In this document: piece by piece, positions 7,207 through 13,587 of the stretch | Position numbering within the stretch: position 1 is the stretch's first letter | How the letters are laid out: each line of letters begins with the position of its first letter | NCBI GenBank assembly: GCA_041664945.1 | Contig: JBAYJY010000117.1 | Coordinates: 1 to 13,587, forward strand | Source of the DNA: JBAYJY01 sp041664945 | GTDB lineage: Bacteria > UBP15 > UBA6099 | Direction of reading: 5' to 3' | Length of the DNA stretch: 13,587 nt | Notes under the pieces: model-generated | Seen by the model: the letters and a program-made list of their open reading frames with translations, nothing else | Databases searched by the model: none | Told to the model about the DNA's origin: nothing | Made by a program: the position numbers and the translations under genes

Positions 7207-7305
7207 AGAAGGGGTTGGAATATTGATTGATCTTCATAAGCGAAAGAAAGAAATTTGCGCATGTTTTACATAATGAAGTAACGAACGACTCCGTCGCAAT
7301 ACAAG

Positions 7306-7349
7306 GCGGCGATGGCGCCGCACTCCGAAGGCGCGCAATTACGGCGCGC
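7306..7349. other. two GC-rich hairpins between convergent genes
   Basis: The first hairpin pairs GCGGCG (7306-7311) with CGCCGC (7316-7321) around an ATGG loop. The second pairs GCGCGC (7331-7336) with GCGCGC (7344-7349) around a 7-base loop. Neither has a T-run. They lie 100-150 bp past the cyclase stop and may act as a weak 3' structure for that transcript, or may simply be GC-rich debris. Confidence 0.4.
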
Positions 7350-7376
7350 TGACATTCAAAAAACAATTAAATATAA

Positions 7377-7403
7377 AAAGGGCGGGTCTGAAACCCGCCC
7401 TTT
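7377..7403 (-). terminator. rho-independent terminator of the GH3 gene (probably bidirectional)
   Basis: A perfect 11-bp stem, AAAGGGCGGGT (7377-7387) with ACCCGCCCTTT (7393-7403), around a 5-base loop. On the minus strand it is followed by TTTTTATATTT, a good U-tract, 46 bp beyond the GH3 stop. On the plus strand only TTTA follows, so it is a weaker terminator for the cyclase gene. Confidence 0.88.
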
Positions 7404-7419
7404 ATGTTATGCATTTACA

Positions 7420-7438
7420 GGGCACAGCATGCTGCGCC
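7420..7438. repeat. dispersed palindrome copy 3
   Basis: GGGCACAGCATGCTGCGCC matches the 20-bp palindrome at 1543-1562 except for one internal base and the final base. The right flank (TTACG) also resembles that of copy 1 (CTACG), which suggests a longer element. Like copies 1 and 2, it lies between convergent genes close to the 3' end of the minus-strand gene. Confidence 0.7.
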
Positions 7439-7448
7439 TTACGGATGA

Positions 7449-10043
7449 TTATTGAAGAGTGAACGCGCCTTTAACTTTGATGTCGCGGGAAGAGCTGCCG
7501 GCCTCTATTTCGAACGCGCCCGGTTCGGCGACCCATTTGTTCTTTTTCGGGTCGAAGAAACTCAGCGCCGACTGGTCGAGATCGAAAGTGACGTTTTTGC
7601 TCTCGCCGGGTTCGATATAGATTTTGCGGATGCCTTTGAGTTCCCTGATCGGCCGCGGAGCGCTCGATTTGATGTCGCTCACATAGAGCTGAACGACTTC
7701 CTTTCCGGCGCGCGCGCCTGTGTTCTTAACATTCAGGCTTACGGTGATCTTTTTGCCGTCGGCGCCCATCTTCTCGGGGCTGATTTTCAGATCGCTGTAT
7801 TTGAAATCTGTGTATGAAAGTCCGAAGCCGAACGGGAAAACCGGTTCGATGCCTTTTGCGTCGTAATATCTGTATCCGATGAAAATCCCATCGCTATAGT
7901 TAACCTTCAGATTCTTGCCGGGATAATTGCCGAACGCAGGCGATTCCTCCCAGGAGTTGGGCATTGTGATAGACAGTCTGCCGGATGGGTTGACGTCTCC
8001 GAAAAGGATTTCAGCGATCGCGCGGCCGCCTTCCTGTCCGGGATACCAAGCTTCGACCAGTGCCGGAACTTTGTCGAGCCATTCTTTCATGATTAGCGGC
8101 GTTCCGTTTTGGAGCACTACTATCGTATTCGGATTTGCGGCGACGATTTTTTTAATCAGTTCGTTCTGCAAGCCGGGGATTTCGAGGCTGTCGCGGTCGT
8201 GGCCTTCGCCCTCGAGGCGTTTGTCGATGCCGGCGAACACGATGGCCACATCGCTCTCTTTCGCGAGCTTCGCGGCGTCGTTCATCGGACTCACGCCCGG
8301 CCTCTGCCAACCGAGTTGCGCCGAAGCGCCTCTGCCCATGTTCTGATATTCGAATCTGATTTTGTATTCCTCGCCGGCTTTAAGATTAACCGTCGCAATC
8401 TTGCCTTTGCCGGAGTCATTCGCCCAATAGTTGACTTTCAGTTTCCCGTTGATGAAGAGTTGAGCGACGCTGTTGCTGACGACGACGAATTTGTACTCTC
8501 CGGAGGTTGGCGGAACGAGTTTGCCAGTCCAGCGCGCTGAGAAGCTGTCCTTATTGATTCCCTCTATTGGAGACGAGCCGCCCCAGTTGAAGTCGATTTG
8601 TTTTTCGACAATAGACGCGACGGGCTTGCCTGCCGGAGTCACCGAGTTGAAGTATTCGGCGAACAGGCCGCTGTCGCCGGCCATATCGCCGGCGGGGGTT
8701 AGATAGATCGTGGGAACGATTTCGTATTCGACAGGCATCAGAAGGTCGCAGCCAAGAGCGAAGTTGACTTCTGTTCCGATCGGAGCCTGTTTGAGAATGC
8801 CTTCGAGCGGGGTGTCTGTGTGGAGAGGCGTGATTTCGGAGCTGCCGCCGCCGCCGACCACCGAGAATTTCGCGTTCGGACCGATCACGGCGATCTTTTT
8901 GATTTTCTTCTTATCGAGAGGAAGTATGCCGCCTTTATTCTTGAGAAGAACGATGCCTTCGCGGGCGAGGTCGAGAGCGACGAGCCGTGATTCCGCGGAG
9001 TCAAACCATGTGACGTCGACGTTGATCTTGTGGTCGTACAGGCCGGTAGTTATCATCACGCGCAGGATGCGGCGCACCTTATCGTCGATAACGGATACCG
9101 GGACTTTGCCGTCCTGAACTGCTTTAAGAAGGTCTTTGCCGGTGAAAGCGCCGTTGGGCATCTCGATGTCCATGCCTGACATAGCGGTCGGAATCGTGCT
9201 GTGCACCGCTCCCCAGTCGGAAACGACGAAACCTTTGAAGCCCCAGTCATTCTTAAGAATATCGGTCAGAAGGTGATGGTTCTCGCAGGCGTATATGCCG
9301 TTGATTTTGTTGTATGAACACATAACAGAATATGAGCCGGCTTCCTGAATAGCGGCTTTGAACTGCGGCAGGTAAATTTCCTGCATGGTGCGTTCGTCAG
9401 TCTCGACGCTGACAGTTCCGCGATCAATTTCCTGATTGTTCATCGCAAAGTGTTTGACCGTGGCCACGACGTTCTGGCTTTGGACGCCTTTGATGTAGCC
9501 GACGGCGATTCTGGCAGCGAGGAACGGGTCCTCTGAATAGCTTTCGAAATTGCGGCCGCCGAACGGAACGCGGTGAATATTGACGCAGGGGCCGAGGATC
9601 ATGTTGCGGCCCTTGGCGAGCGTTTCGCGCCCAAGCGCGACGCCGTACCGATAGAGGAGGTCCTCATTCCAAGTCGAAGCCATGGTGATGCCGGGCGGGA
9701 AGGCGGTGCTGGCGCCCCAGCGGACTCCGTTCGGGCCGTCAGACATCTGAAAGCGCGGAATGCCAAGACGCGGTATCGCTTTCGTGTCCATCGAAGTGCC
9801 GGCTCCCACATCGCCGTGGATCATCGATATTTTTTCTTCGAGAGTCAACAGACCGATAAGAGCGTCGACCCGTTTTTCAATCGGCGCGTTCTGATCTTTG
9901 TATATCGGCGCGTTTTCAGAGTCGGCGGCCTGTGCTTTTACGCAAAGCAAAAGCGCGGAAATGGCTAAGCAGGCGGCGAGCAGGACTATGGCGCCCGCAT
10001 TAAACTTTCCTGAAGCGTTCTTTGAAATGATGATTTTTCTCAT
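7449..10043 (-). CDS. secreted GH3 beta-glucosidase with PA14 insert
   Basis: An 864-residue exported glycoside hydrolase family 3 enzyme that likely removes terminal beta-linked glucose (or a related sugar) from oligosaccharides. A signal peptide spans about 1-40 (hydrophobic run at 17-34, ending AQA). The N-terminal GH3 barrel contains VKHFA (196-200) and VVSDWG, with the nucleophile Asp276. The C-terminal GH3 domain is split by a PA14 insert at about 455-575 (GLFAEYF, FSARWTGKLVPPTSGEYKF). It resumes with EGEGHDRDSLEIPG, where the acid/base Glu is expected (611 or 613). A fibronectin-III-like domain (about 765-840, VKNTGARAGKEVVQLYVSD) ends the protein. PA14 inserts in GH3 enzymes are known to narrow substrate choice. 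The start is supported by an AAAGGA site 9 bases upstream. It has its own promoter and terminator and no neighbouring polysaccharide-use genes. Confidence 0.95.
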   Translation of the reverse strand: MRKIIISKNASGKFNAGAIVLLAACLAISALLLCVKAQAADSENAPIYKDQNAPIEKRVDALIGLLTLEEKISMIHGDVGAGTSMDTKAIPRLGIPRFQMSDGPNGVRWGASTAFPPGITMASTWNEDLLYRYGVALGRETLAKGRNMILGPCVNIHRVPFGGRNFESYSEDPFLAARIAVGYIKGVQSQNVVATVKHFAMNNQEIDRGTVSVETDERTMQEIYLPQFKAAIQEAGSYSVMCSYNKINGIYACENHHLLTDILKNDWGFKGFVVSDWGAVHSTIPTAMSGMDIEMPNGAFTGKDLLKAVQDGKVPVSVIDDKVRRILRVMITTGLYDHKINVDVTWFDSAESRLVALDLAREGIVLLKNKGGILPLDKKKIKKIAVIGPNAKFSVVGGGGSSEITPLHTDTPLEGILKQAPIGTEVNFALGCDLLMPVEYEIVPTIYLTPAGDMAGDSGLFAEYFNSVTPAGKPVASIVEKQIDFNWGGSSPIEGINKDSFSARWTGKLVPPTSGEYKFVVVSNSVAQLFINGKLKVNYWANDSGKGKIATVNLKAGEEYKIRFEYQNMGRGASAQLGWQRPGVSPMNDAAKLAKESDVAIVFAGIDKRLEGEGHDRDSLEIPGLQNELIKKIVAANPNTIVVLQNGTPLIMKEWLDKVPALVEAWYPGQEGGRAIAEILFGDVNPSGRLSITMPNSWEESPAFGNYPGKNLKVNYSDGIFIGYRYYDAKGIEPVFPFGFGLSYTDFKYSDLKISPEKMGADGKKITVSLNVKNTGARAGKEVVQLYVSDIKSSAPRPIRELKGIRKIYIEPGESKNVTFDLDQSALSFFDPKKNKWVAEPGAFEIEAGSSSRDIKVKGAFTLQ

Positions 10044-10080
10044 GTCGGCGATCCTTTCAGAATGGTTGATCTTTAATCCC

Positions 10081-10125
10081 GGATTCGTATCAATTGAATC
10101 CTTCTCACGGCGCCCGGCAGCGCCG
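10081..10125 (-). other. two hairpins in the GH3 5' leader
   Basis: CGGCGC (10108-10113) pairs with GCGCCG (10120-10125), and GGATTC (10081-10086) pairs with GAATCC (10096-10101). Both lie between the predicted start of transcription (about 10141) and the Shine-Dalgarno. They suggest a folded leader, but no known riboswitch was recognised. Confidence 0.35.
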
Positions 10126-10147
10126 CGTTGAAACAGAGCAGAGCATG

Positions 10148-10176
10148 ATTATATCAAATCGACGGTGGAGGGGCAA
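10148..10176 (-). promoter_or_regulatory. sigma70-like promoter of the GH3 gene
   Basis: Read on the minus strand: -35 TTGCCC (10171-10176), a 17-base spacer, and a perfect -10 TATAAT (10148-10153). This gives a leader of about 100 bases. It is divergent from the promoter at 10245-10273, with about 70 bp between the two -35 boxes. Confidence 0.7.
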
Positions 10177-10244
10177 ATGTTAAGGCGTAATAAAATGTTT
10201 GGCGCCGGTTTCAGCCGGAATTTTGAAAAATACCGTTTTTCTCT

Positions 10245-10273
10245 TTGACCGTTGGCGCGCGATGAGTTAATAT
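10245..10273 (+). promoter_or_regulatory. sigma70-like promoter of the DUF1571-like gene
   Basis: -35 TTGACC (10245-10250), a 17-base spacer, and -10 TAATAT (10268-10273). Transcription would start near 10280. A short GAAAAA/TTTTTC inverted repeat (10225-10241) lies directly upstream of the -35. Confidence 0.65.
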
Positions 10274-10308
10274 TTACGTCATACTTTTATTAGAGAGGAA
10301 CCATTAAA

Positions 10309-11199
10309 ATGATTAAACGAAATTTCATTCGGACACTTGCTGTCGCGTTAGCGCTTGGAATGTTAGCGGCCGGCGCGCGCGGAGCGGACCTGAAGGACGC
10401 GAAACAAATAATAAAGAAGTCGGAAGCTTATGCGCTTTCAATCGATAGTTACAGTTATTTAGTTAAAGGCGAAGGCTGGGACCTGAACGCGGCGGAAACC
10501 GCGAAAAGGACATCGGTTGTCGCGGGCGAAGCCTCTCAGAAATTCGGCGCGGTCAAGGACTTGGCAGGCGATATCAAGAAAGATGCCGACAATGACAAGG
10601 GAAAAAGCGAACCGGTTTTTAAACGTTACAAGGTTTTGTACAAATTCAAAAAACCCTATCTGCTGCAAATGAATGTTATCATGTCTGAATACGTGCCGAA
10701 AATCATCTATGGAAGTTTGATGACATACCGGCCCGACAATGACCCCGAAGTTTTCTGGTTTAAACCTAAAATAAGCCCGATGGCGATCAAACGTCCGATT
10801 AACTCCGAATCCGGCGATATGCTTTATGCGGTCATGAGCCTGAATTATGCAATGATTGAAGCTATGAGCAAGGACGCCAAGCCCGTGTTCAAGGGTATCG
10901 CAAAAGTAAACGACCGCGATGCTTATAAGGTTGAGTTTGTATTCGACATGGAAAAGAAGAAGCATAAACCTTACGCGGTGAATTTCAAGAAATTCGGGAT
11001 TCCTAAAGAGGCTCAGAAGAAATATGAGGATGAGGTTAACGGGTACGAGAACGATCCGACAAAATCAGTTATGTTCTATTTCGACAAGGAAACGCTGCTG
11101 ATAACGCAACGAGAGACGTTTGATGAGGAAGGCAAGCTTCTCGGCCGGAAAATCTGGTCGGACATCAAGGTTAACGAACTGACAGAAAAAGATTTTTGA
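10309..11199 (+). CDS. secreted DUF1571 / LolA-like protein of unknown function
   Basis: 296 residues. Residues 1-26 form a clear Sec signal peptide (basic start, hydrophobic 9-21, AARGA-type end), so the mature protein should be periplasmic or cell-surface. After an N-terminal helix, residues 54-104 form a Lys/Ala/Asp-rich charged stretch. Residues 105-296 look like a LolA-type half-barrel: FKKPYLLQMNV, VFWFKPKISPMAIKRPINSESGD, and VMFYFDKETLLITQRETFDE ending in a DIKVNE strand. This best resembles DUF1571, a family common in Planctomycetes, or outer-membrane-lipoprotein-sorting LolA relatives. There is no lipobox Cys, and no Cys at all in the mature chain. The role is unknown; lipid or hydrophobic ligand binding would be by analogy only. 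The start is firm, with GAGAGGA 9 bases upstream and a good promoter. No clear terminator follows. Confidence 0.75.
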   Translation: MIKRNFIRTLAVALALGMLAAGARGADLKDAKQIIKKSEAYALSIDSYSYLVKGEGWDLNAAETAKRTSVVAGEASQKFGAVKDLAGDIKKDADNDKGKSEPVFKRYKVLYKFKKPYLLQMNVIMSEYVPKIIYGSLMTYRPDNDPEVFWFKPKISPMAIKRPINSESGDMLYAVMSLNYAMIEAMSKDAKPVFKGIAKVNDRDAYKVEFVFDMEKKKHKPYAVNFKKFGIPKEAQKKYEDEVNGYENDPTKSVMFYFDKETLLITQRETFDEEGKLLGRKIWSDIKVNELTEKDF

Positions 11200-11346
11200 T
11201 CTGCGCGTTTTTTGCATATCTTCATTAAAGAAAGCATATTTTGTCACTGATAGCGCAATATTATTGATTTTGCATGTTTTTGCTTAACAAGAAGGCCGAA
11301 ATTTTAACGAAAACAACAAAATAAATATAAAAACTTTTTTGTGTTT

Positions 11347-11374
11347 TTGCGCTCAATTTGCGATATACTATAAT
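11347..11374 (+). promoter_or_regulatory. promoter of the FecR/Cys-repeat gene
   Basis: -10 TATAAT (11369-11374) with -35 TTGCGC (11347-11352), 16-base spacing. It lies in the AT-rich 249-bp gap after the DUF1571-like gene. It suggests the large gene is transcribed on its own, with a leader of about 70 bases. The rest of the gap (11200-11346) shows nothing recognisable. Confidence 0.5.
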
Positions 11375-11448
11375 AGTGGAATGTATATCAAAAAATGATT
11401 TTACGATTAACAACTTCCGTTTGATTAAAAATTATTTAGGAGCAGAAA

Positions 11449-13587
11449 ATGTCTAAGAAAATCCGAATTATCATCGCTGCTGTAATTTTGCTCGCCGGTT
11501 TTGCGTTTGTTTTTGAGGCTAAAATACATGCGATACCTGTAACGGCGACATTATCTGAAGTTTCCGGAGATGTCCAGGTCATGACCCCCGGAGCATCATG
11601 GAAGGCAGCGAAGGAAGGGATGGCGCTGCCGGCCGGGACAGCGATTAAGACAGGCTCTAAATCGAGCGCAGTTGTAAAGTGGAGTTCCGCCAACTTCGTA
11701 AAACTGACGCCGTTTACAAATTTTACAATAAAAAACATAGATATCGACCCGAGAACGAAGAAAGTAACGTCCGATCTCGACATGTTTTCAGGCAAGGTGA
11801 AGTTCAGAGCCGAAAAACTTGCGAATCCCGACTCAGAGTTCAAGGTCACAACGCCGACCGCTGTAGCCGGCGTGCGCGGAACGACGGGAGATATCGCGAA
11901 CTCGTCGGATAACACGACGGAAGTGCTGGGAAGAAGCGGCTTGATTTGTGTCACCTCCAACGGGCAGGAAGTTTGTGTAAAAGAGAATGAAATGACAACG
12001 GTAGACCCCGGAAAACCGCCGACACCGTCGAAAAAAGTTACAAAGCAAGAGATGGATAAATGCACGGAAGATGCCGACTGCATATCGGGAAAGTGTGATG
12101 CCGGCCAGTGTTCCGCAGAAGGTTCGTCATTCGATACATCCGCTTGCTACACGGATGGCGCGAGATGCTCAACCAATAGAAATTGCTGCTCCGGCAGTTG
12201 CGCAAGCGGCGTTTGCGAATCAAAGAAGGAATCGGACTCAAAGGGAGTTGCTAAAAGAGAAGAAGGACCATCGGGACCCGAAGGACAGACTGCTATCTGC
12301 GAAATAAGTTCACCAGCCGACGGACAGAGAGTTCCGCTTTCTCTAAGCAACGTTTCCGTAACAGGCAGAGCGATACCGAATGCAACGTGCAATGTAAACG
12401 GAACAGAAACGAAAGCCGGCGCAGATGGGAAATTCAACATGCAAATCGGAGTCAGCGCGGAGGGAGACCTCGGAATTAACGTTAGTTGTTCGAACGTTAA
12501 TGGAAAGGGTTCCTCTTCATGCGGATCGACTGTTAAAGTTGTTGGGCCGCCGAAACTCACAATCATGTCACCGTCCAATGGTTTCAAAGACTGTCCGGAC
12601 ATTAACATTGTCGGCACGGTCGATCCCGGTGCGAGCTTAACTCTTAATGATGTAAATGTTCTCGGTCTTTCTAATGCGGAGATCACAAGCGAAGGATTCT
12701 TCCAGATTCAAAATTATAAACTTCCGGATTGCGTTAAACCCCTGCAGTTCACGGCGCAGGACCAGTTCAATCAAAGAACGTTTGTGGTTGTCGAGCATTC
12801 CGCTCCAGTCTGCGGAGACGGCATCATTAACGGAACCGACAAATGCGACTCCGGCGAGGCAAATACCGACACGGCTTGCGAGGCATCCTACGGCGGAACG
12901 TGCTCATACTGCGATAAGTCATGCGTTCCGCACATTGTAACCGGTCCGAGTTGCGGCGATGGAACATTAAATGGAACCGAGATATGCGACTCCGGAAACG
13001 CAAACACGAACACGGCGTGCGTAGCTCCATATCAAGGATCATGCAATTATTGCGACACATCATGCGTGTCTCACACAGTTACAGGCCCGGTCTGCGGCGA
13101 CGGAGTAGTCAACGGAACAGAGATATGCGACGCCGGCGGCGAAAATTCGACTACTCCATGCGTGGCCGCTTACGGCGGCACATGCAGTTATTGCGACGCA
13201 TCATGCAATCCTCAGACTATTGTAGGAGGCGTTTGCGGCGACGGAACGGTTAACGGCGCTGAAGTGTGCGACACCGGCGTTTCTAACACTGACACAGCCT
13301 GCGTAGCCGCTTACGGACAGACATGTTCATACTGCGATATGAAATGCGCGTCACACTCAGTGACAGGCCCTGCTTGCGGCGATGGAACGATTAACGGAGA
13401 AGAAATTTGTGATTCCGGCGCTTCTAACACTAACACTCCTTGTGAAGCCGCATACGGCTCGACATGCTCATATTGCGACACAGCATGCGCGTCACACTCA
13501 GTGACAGGCCCTGCTTGCGGCGATGGAACGATTAACGGAGAAGAAATTTGTGATTCCGGCGCTTCTAACACTAACACTCCTTGTGAA
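11449..13587 (+). CDS. secreted FecR-domain protein with knottin-like motif, Ig-like segments and Cys-rich tandem repeats (3' end outside window)
   Basis: One uninterrupted frame of 713 codons from ATG 11449 to the window edge, with no stop. TAGGAG ends 6 bases before the ATG. A signal peptide spans about 1-28. A FecR domain spans about 36-150: EVSGDVQV, GTAIKTGSKSSAVVKW, FSGKVKF, TPTAVAGVRGTTG. Two Cys-rich motifs follow: residues 205-221 (CTEDADCISGKCDAGQC) and 233-256, with spacing C-x6-C-x5-CC-x3-C-x4-C. Two Ig-like segments lie at about 283-366 (SPADGQRVPLSLSNVSVTG) and 367-452 (SPSNGFKDCPDINIVGTV). From residue 455 there are 47-residue repeats, each with six Cys, starting CGDGxxNGxExCD like the myxobacterial Cys-rich repeat (DUF4215/TIGR02232). 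No FecI sigma factor or TonB receptor is near, so iron-signalling is not supported. A long, disulfide-rich surface stalk or adhesin is the likeliest role, by inference. Confidence 0.9.
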   Translation, partial: MSKKIRIIIAAVILLAGFAFVFEAKIHAIPVTATLSEVSGDVQVMTPGASWKAAKEGMALPAGTAIKTGSKSSAVVKWSSANFVKLTPFTNFTIKNIDIDPRTKKVTSDLDMFSGKVKFRAEKLANPDSEFKVTTPTAVAGVRGTTGDIANSSDNTTEVLGRSGLICVTSNGQEVCVKENEMTTVDPGKPPTPSKKVTKQEMDKCTEDADCISGKCDAGQCSAEGSSFDTSACYTDGARCSTNRNCCSGSCASGVCESKKESDSKGVAKREEGPSGPEGQTAICEISSPADGQRVPLSLSNVSVTGRAIPNATCNVNGTETKAGADGKFNMQIGVSAEGDLGINVSCSNVNGKGSSSCGSTVKVVGPPKLTIMSPSNGFKDCPDINIVGTVDPGASLTLNDVNVLGLSNAEITSEGFFQIQNYKLPDCVKPLQFTAQDQFNQRTFVVVEHSAPVCGDGIINGTDKCDSGEANTDTACEASYGGTCSYCDKSCVPHIVTGPSCGDGTLNGTEICDSGNANTNTACVAPYQGSCNYCDTSCVSHTVTGPVCGDGVVNGTEICDAGGENSTTPCVAAYGGTCSYCDASCNPQTIVGGVCGDGTVNGAEVCDTGVSNTDTACVAAYGQTCSYCDMKCASHSVTGPACGDGTINGEEICDSGASNTNTPCEAAYGSTCSYCDTACASHSVTGPACGDGTINGEEICDSGASNTNTPCE
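12811..13587 (+). repeat. 141-bp (47-codon) coding tandem repeat, at least 5.5 units
   Basis: Units begin at 12811, 12952, 13093, 13234, 13375 and 13516, exactly 141 bp apart; the last is cut by the window edge. Each full unit has Cys at relative positions 1, 12, 23, 31, 34 and 38, and most end in VTGP. The first four units differ clearly in DNA. Bases 13345-13446 and 13486-13587 are identical, which shows a recent duplication. The array probably continues beyond the window. Confidence 0.95.

Noticed and set aside
13311..13577. 88-codon repetitive open frame on the minus strand at the right end
   Set aside because: It is the mirror of the 141-bp coding repeats. The plus frame has signal peptide, domains and a ribosome site; the minus frame has none.
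12811..13587. Regular repeats as a possible CRISPR array
   Set aside because: The 141-bp period is in frame, codes for a conserved Cys pattern and has no repeat-spacer alternation.
11449..13587. FecR as part of an iron-responsive FecI-FecR-FecA signalling system
   Set aside because: There is no sigma factor or TonB-dependent receptor in the window. The protein has a cleavable signal and a long extracellular-type repeat region instead of the anti-sigma layout.

Overview
The window looks like a chromosomal stretch of a Gram-negative-type heterotrophic bacterium. Coding DNA is moderately GC-rich, intergenic DNA is AT-rich, starts carry Shine-Dalgarno sites, and there are good sigma70-like promoters. 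Three genes encode proteins with Sec signal peptides. I cannot name the lineage. The mix of a KaiC-like/PEP-pyruvate-binding fusion, a DUF1571-like secreted protein, and a FecR protein with myxobacterial-type Cys-rich repeats suggests Planctomycetes, deltaproteobacterial-type groups or an uncultured candidate phylum, but does not decide between them. No rRNA, tRNA, CRISPR array, transposase, phage or classical defence gene was seen.

Layout: (1) 1-1383 +, a TldD-family metalloprotease that runs in from the left edge. (2) 1384-1651, a convergent intergenic region carrying three kinds of dispersed-looking repeat. (3) 1652-4285 -, a large protein with a degenerate KaiC-like N-terminus joined to a PEP/pyruvate-binding (ATP-grasp) domain. 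(4) 4452-5792 -, gdhA, NADP-type glutamate dehydrogenase; it has its own strong promoter and a terminator that abuts the promoter of the previous gene. (5) 5793-6426, a 634-bp AT-rich gap with a series of inverted repeats and six TTGCCG/CGGCAA words. (6) 6427-7206 +, a cyclase-family metal hydrolase. (7) 7207-7448, a convergent gap with hairpins, a strong terminator and another copy of the palindrome seen at 1543. (8) 7449-10043 -, a secreted GH3 beta-glucosidase with a PA14 insert. (9) 10309-11199 +, a secreted DUF1571/LolA-like protein transcribed divergently from the GH3 gene. (10) 11449 to the right edge +, a secreted multidomain protein with no stop codon inside the window. It has a FecR domain, two small Cys-rich motifs (one with a knottin-like spacing), two Ig-like segments and at least six 47-residue Cys-rich tandem repeats; the last two are identical at DNA level as far as they can be seen.

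The metabolic genes (gdhA, the PEP/pyruvate-binding protein, the cyclase-family hydrolase and the glucosidase) are mostly single transcription units with their own promoters or terminators, so no operon-encoded pathway is evident. The two most unusual items are the open-ended FecR/Cys-repeat protein and the structured gap between gdhA and the cyclase gene.
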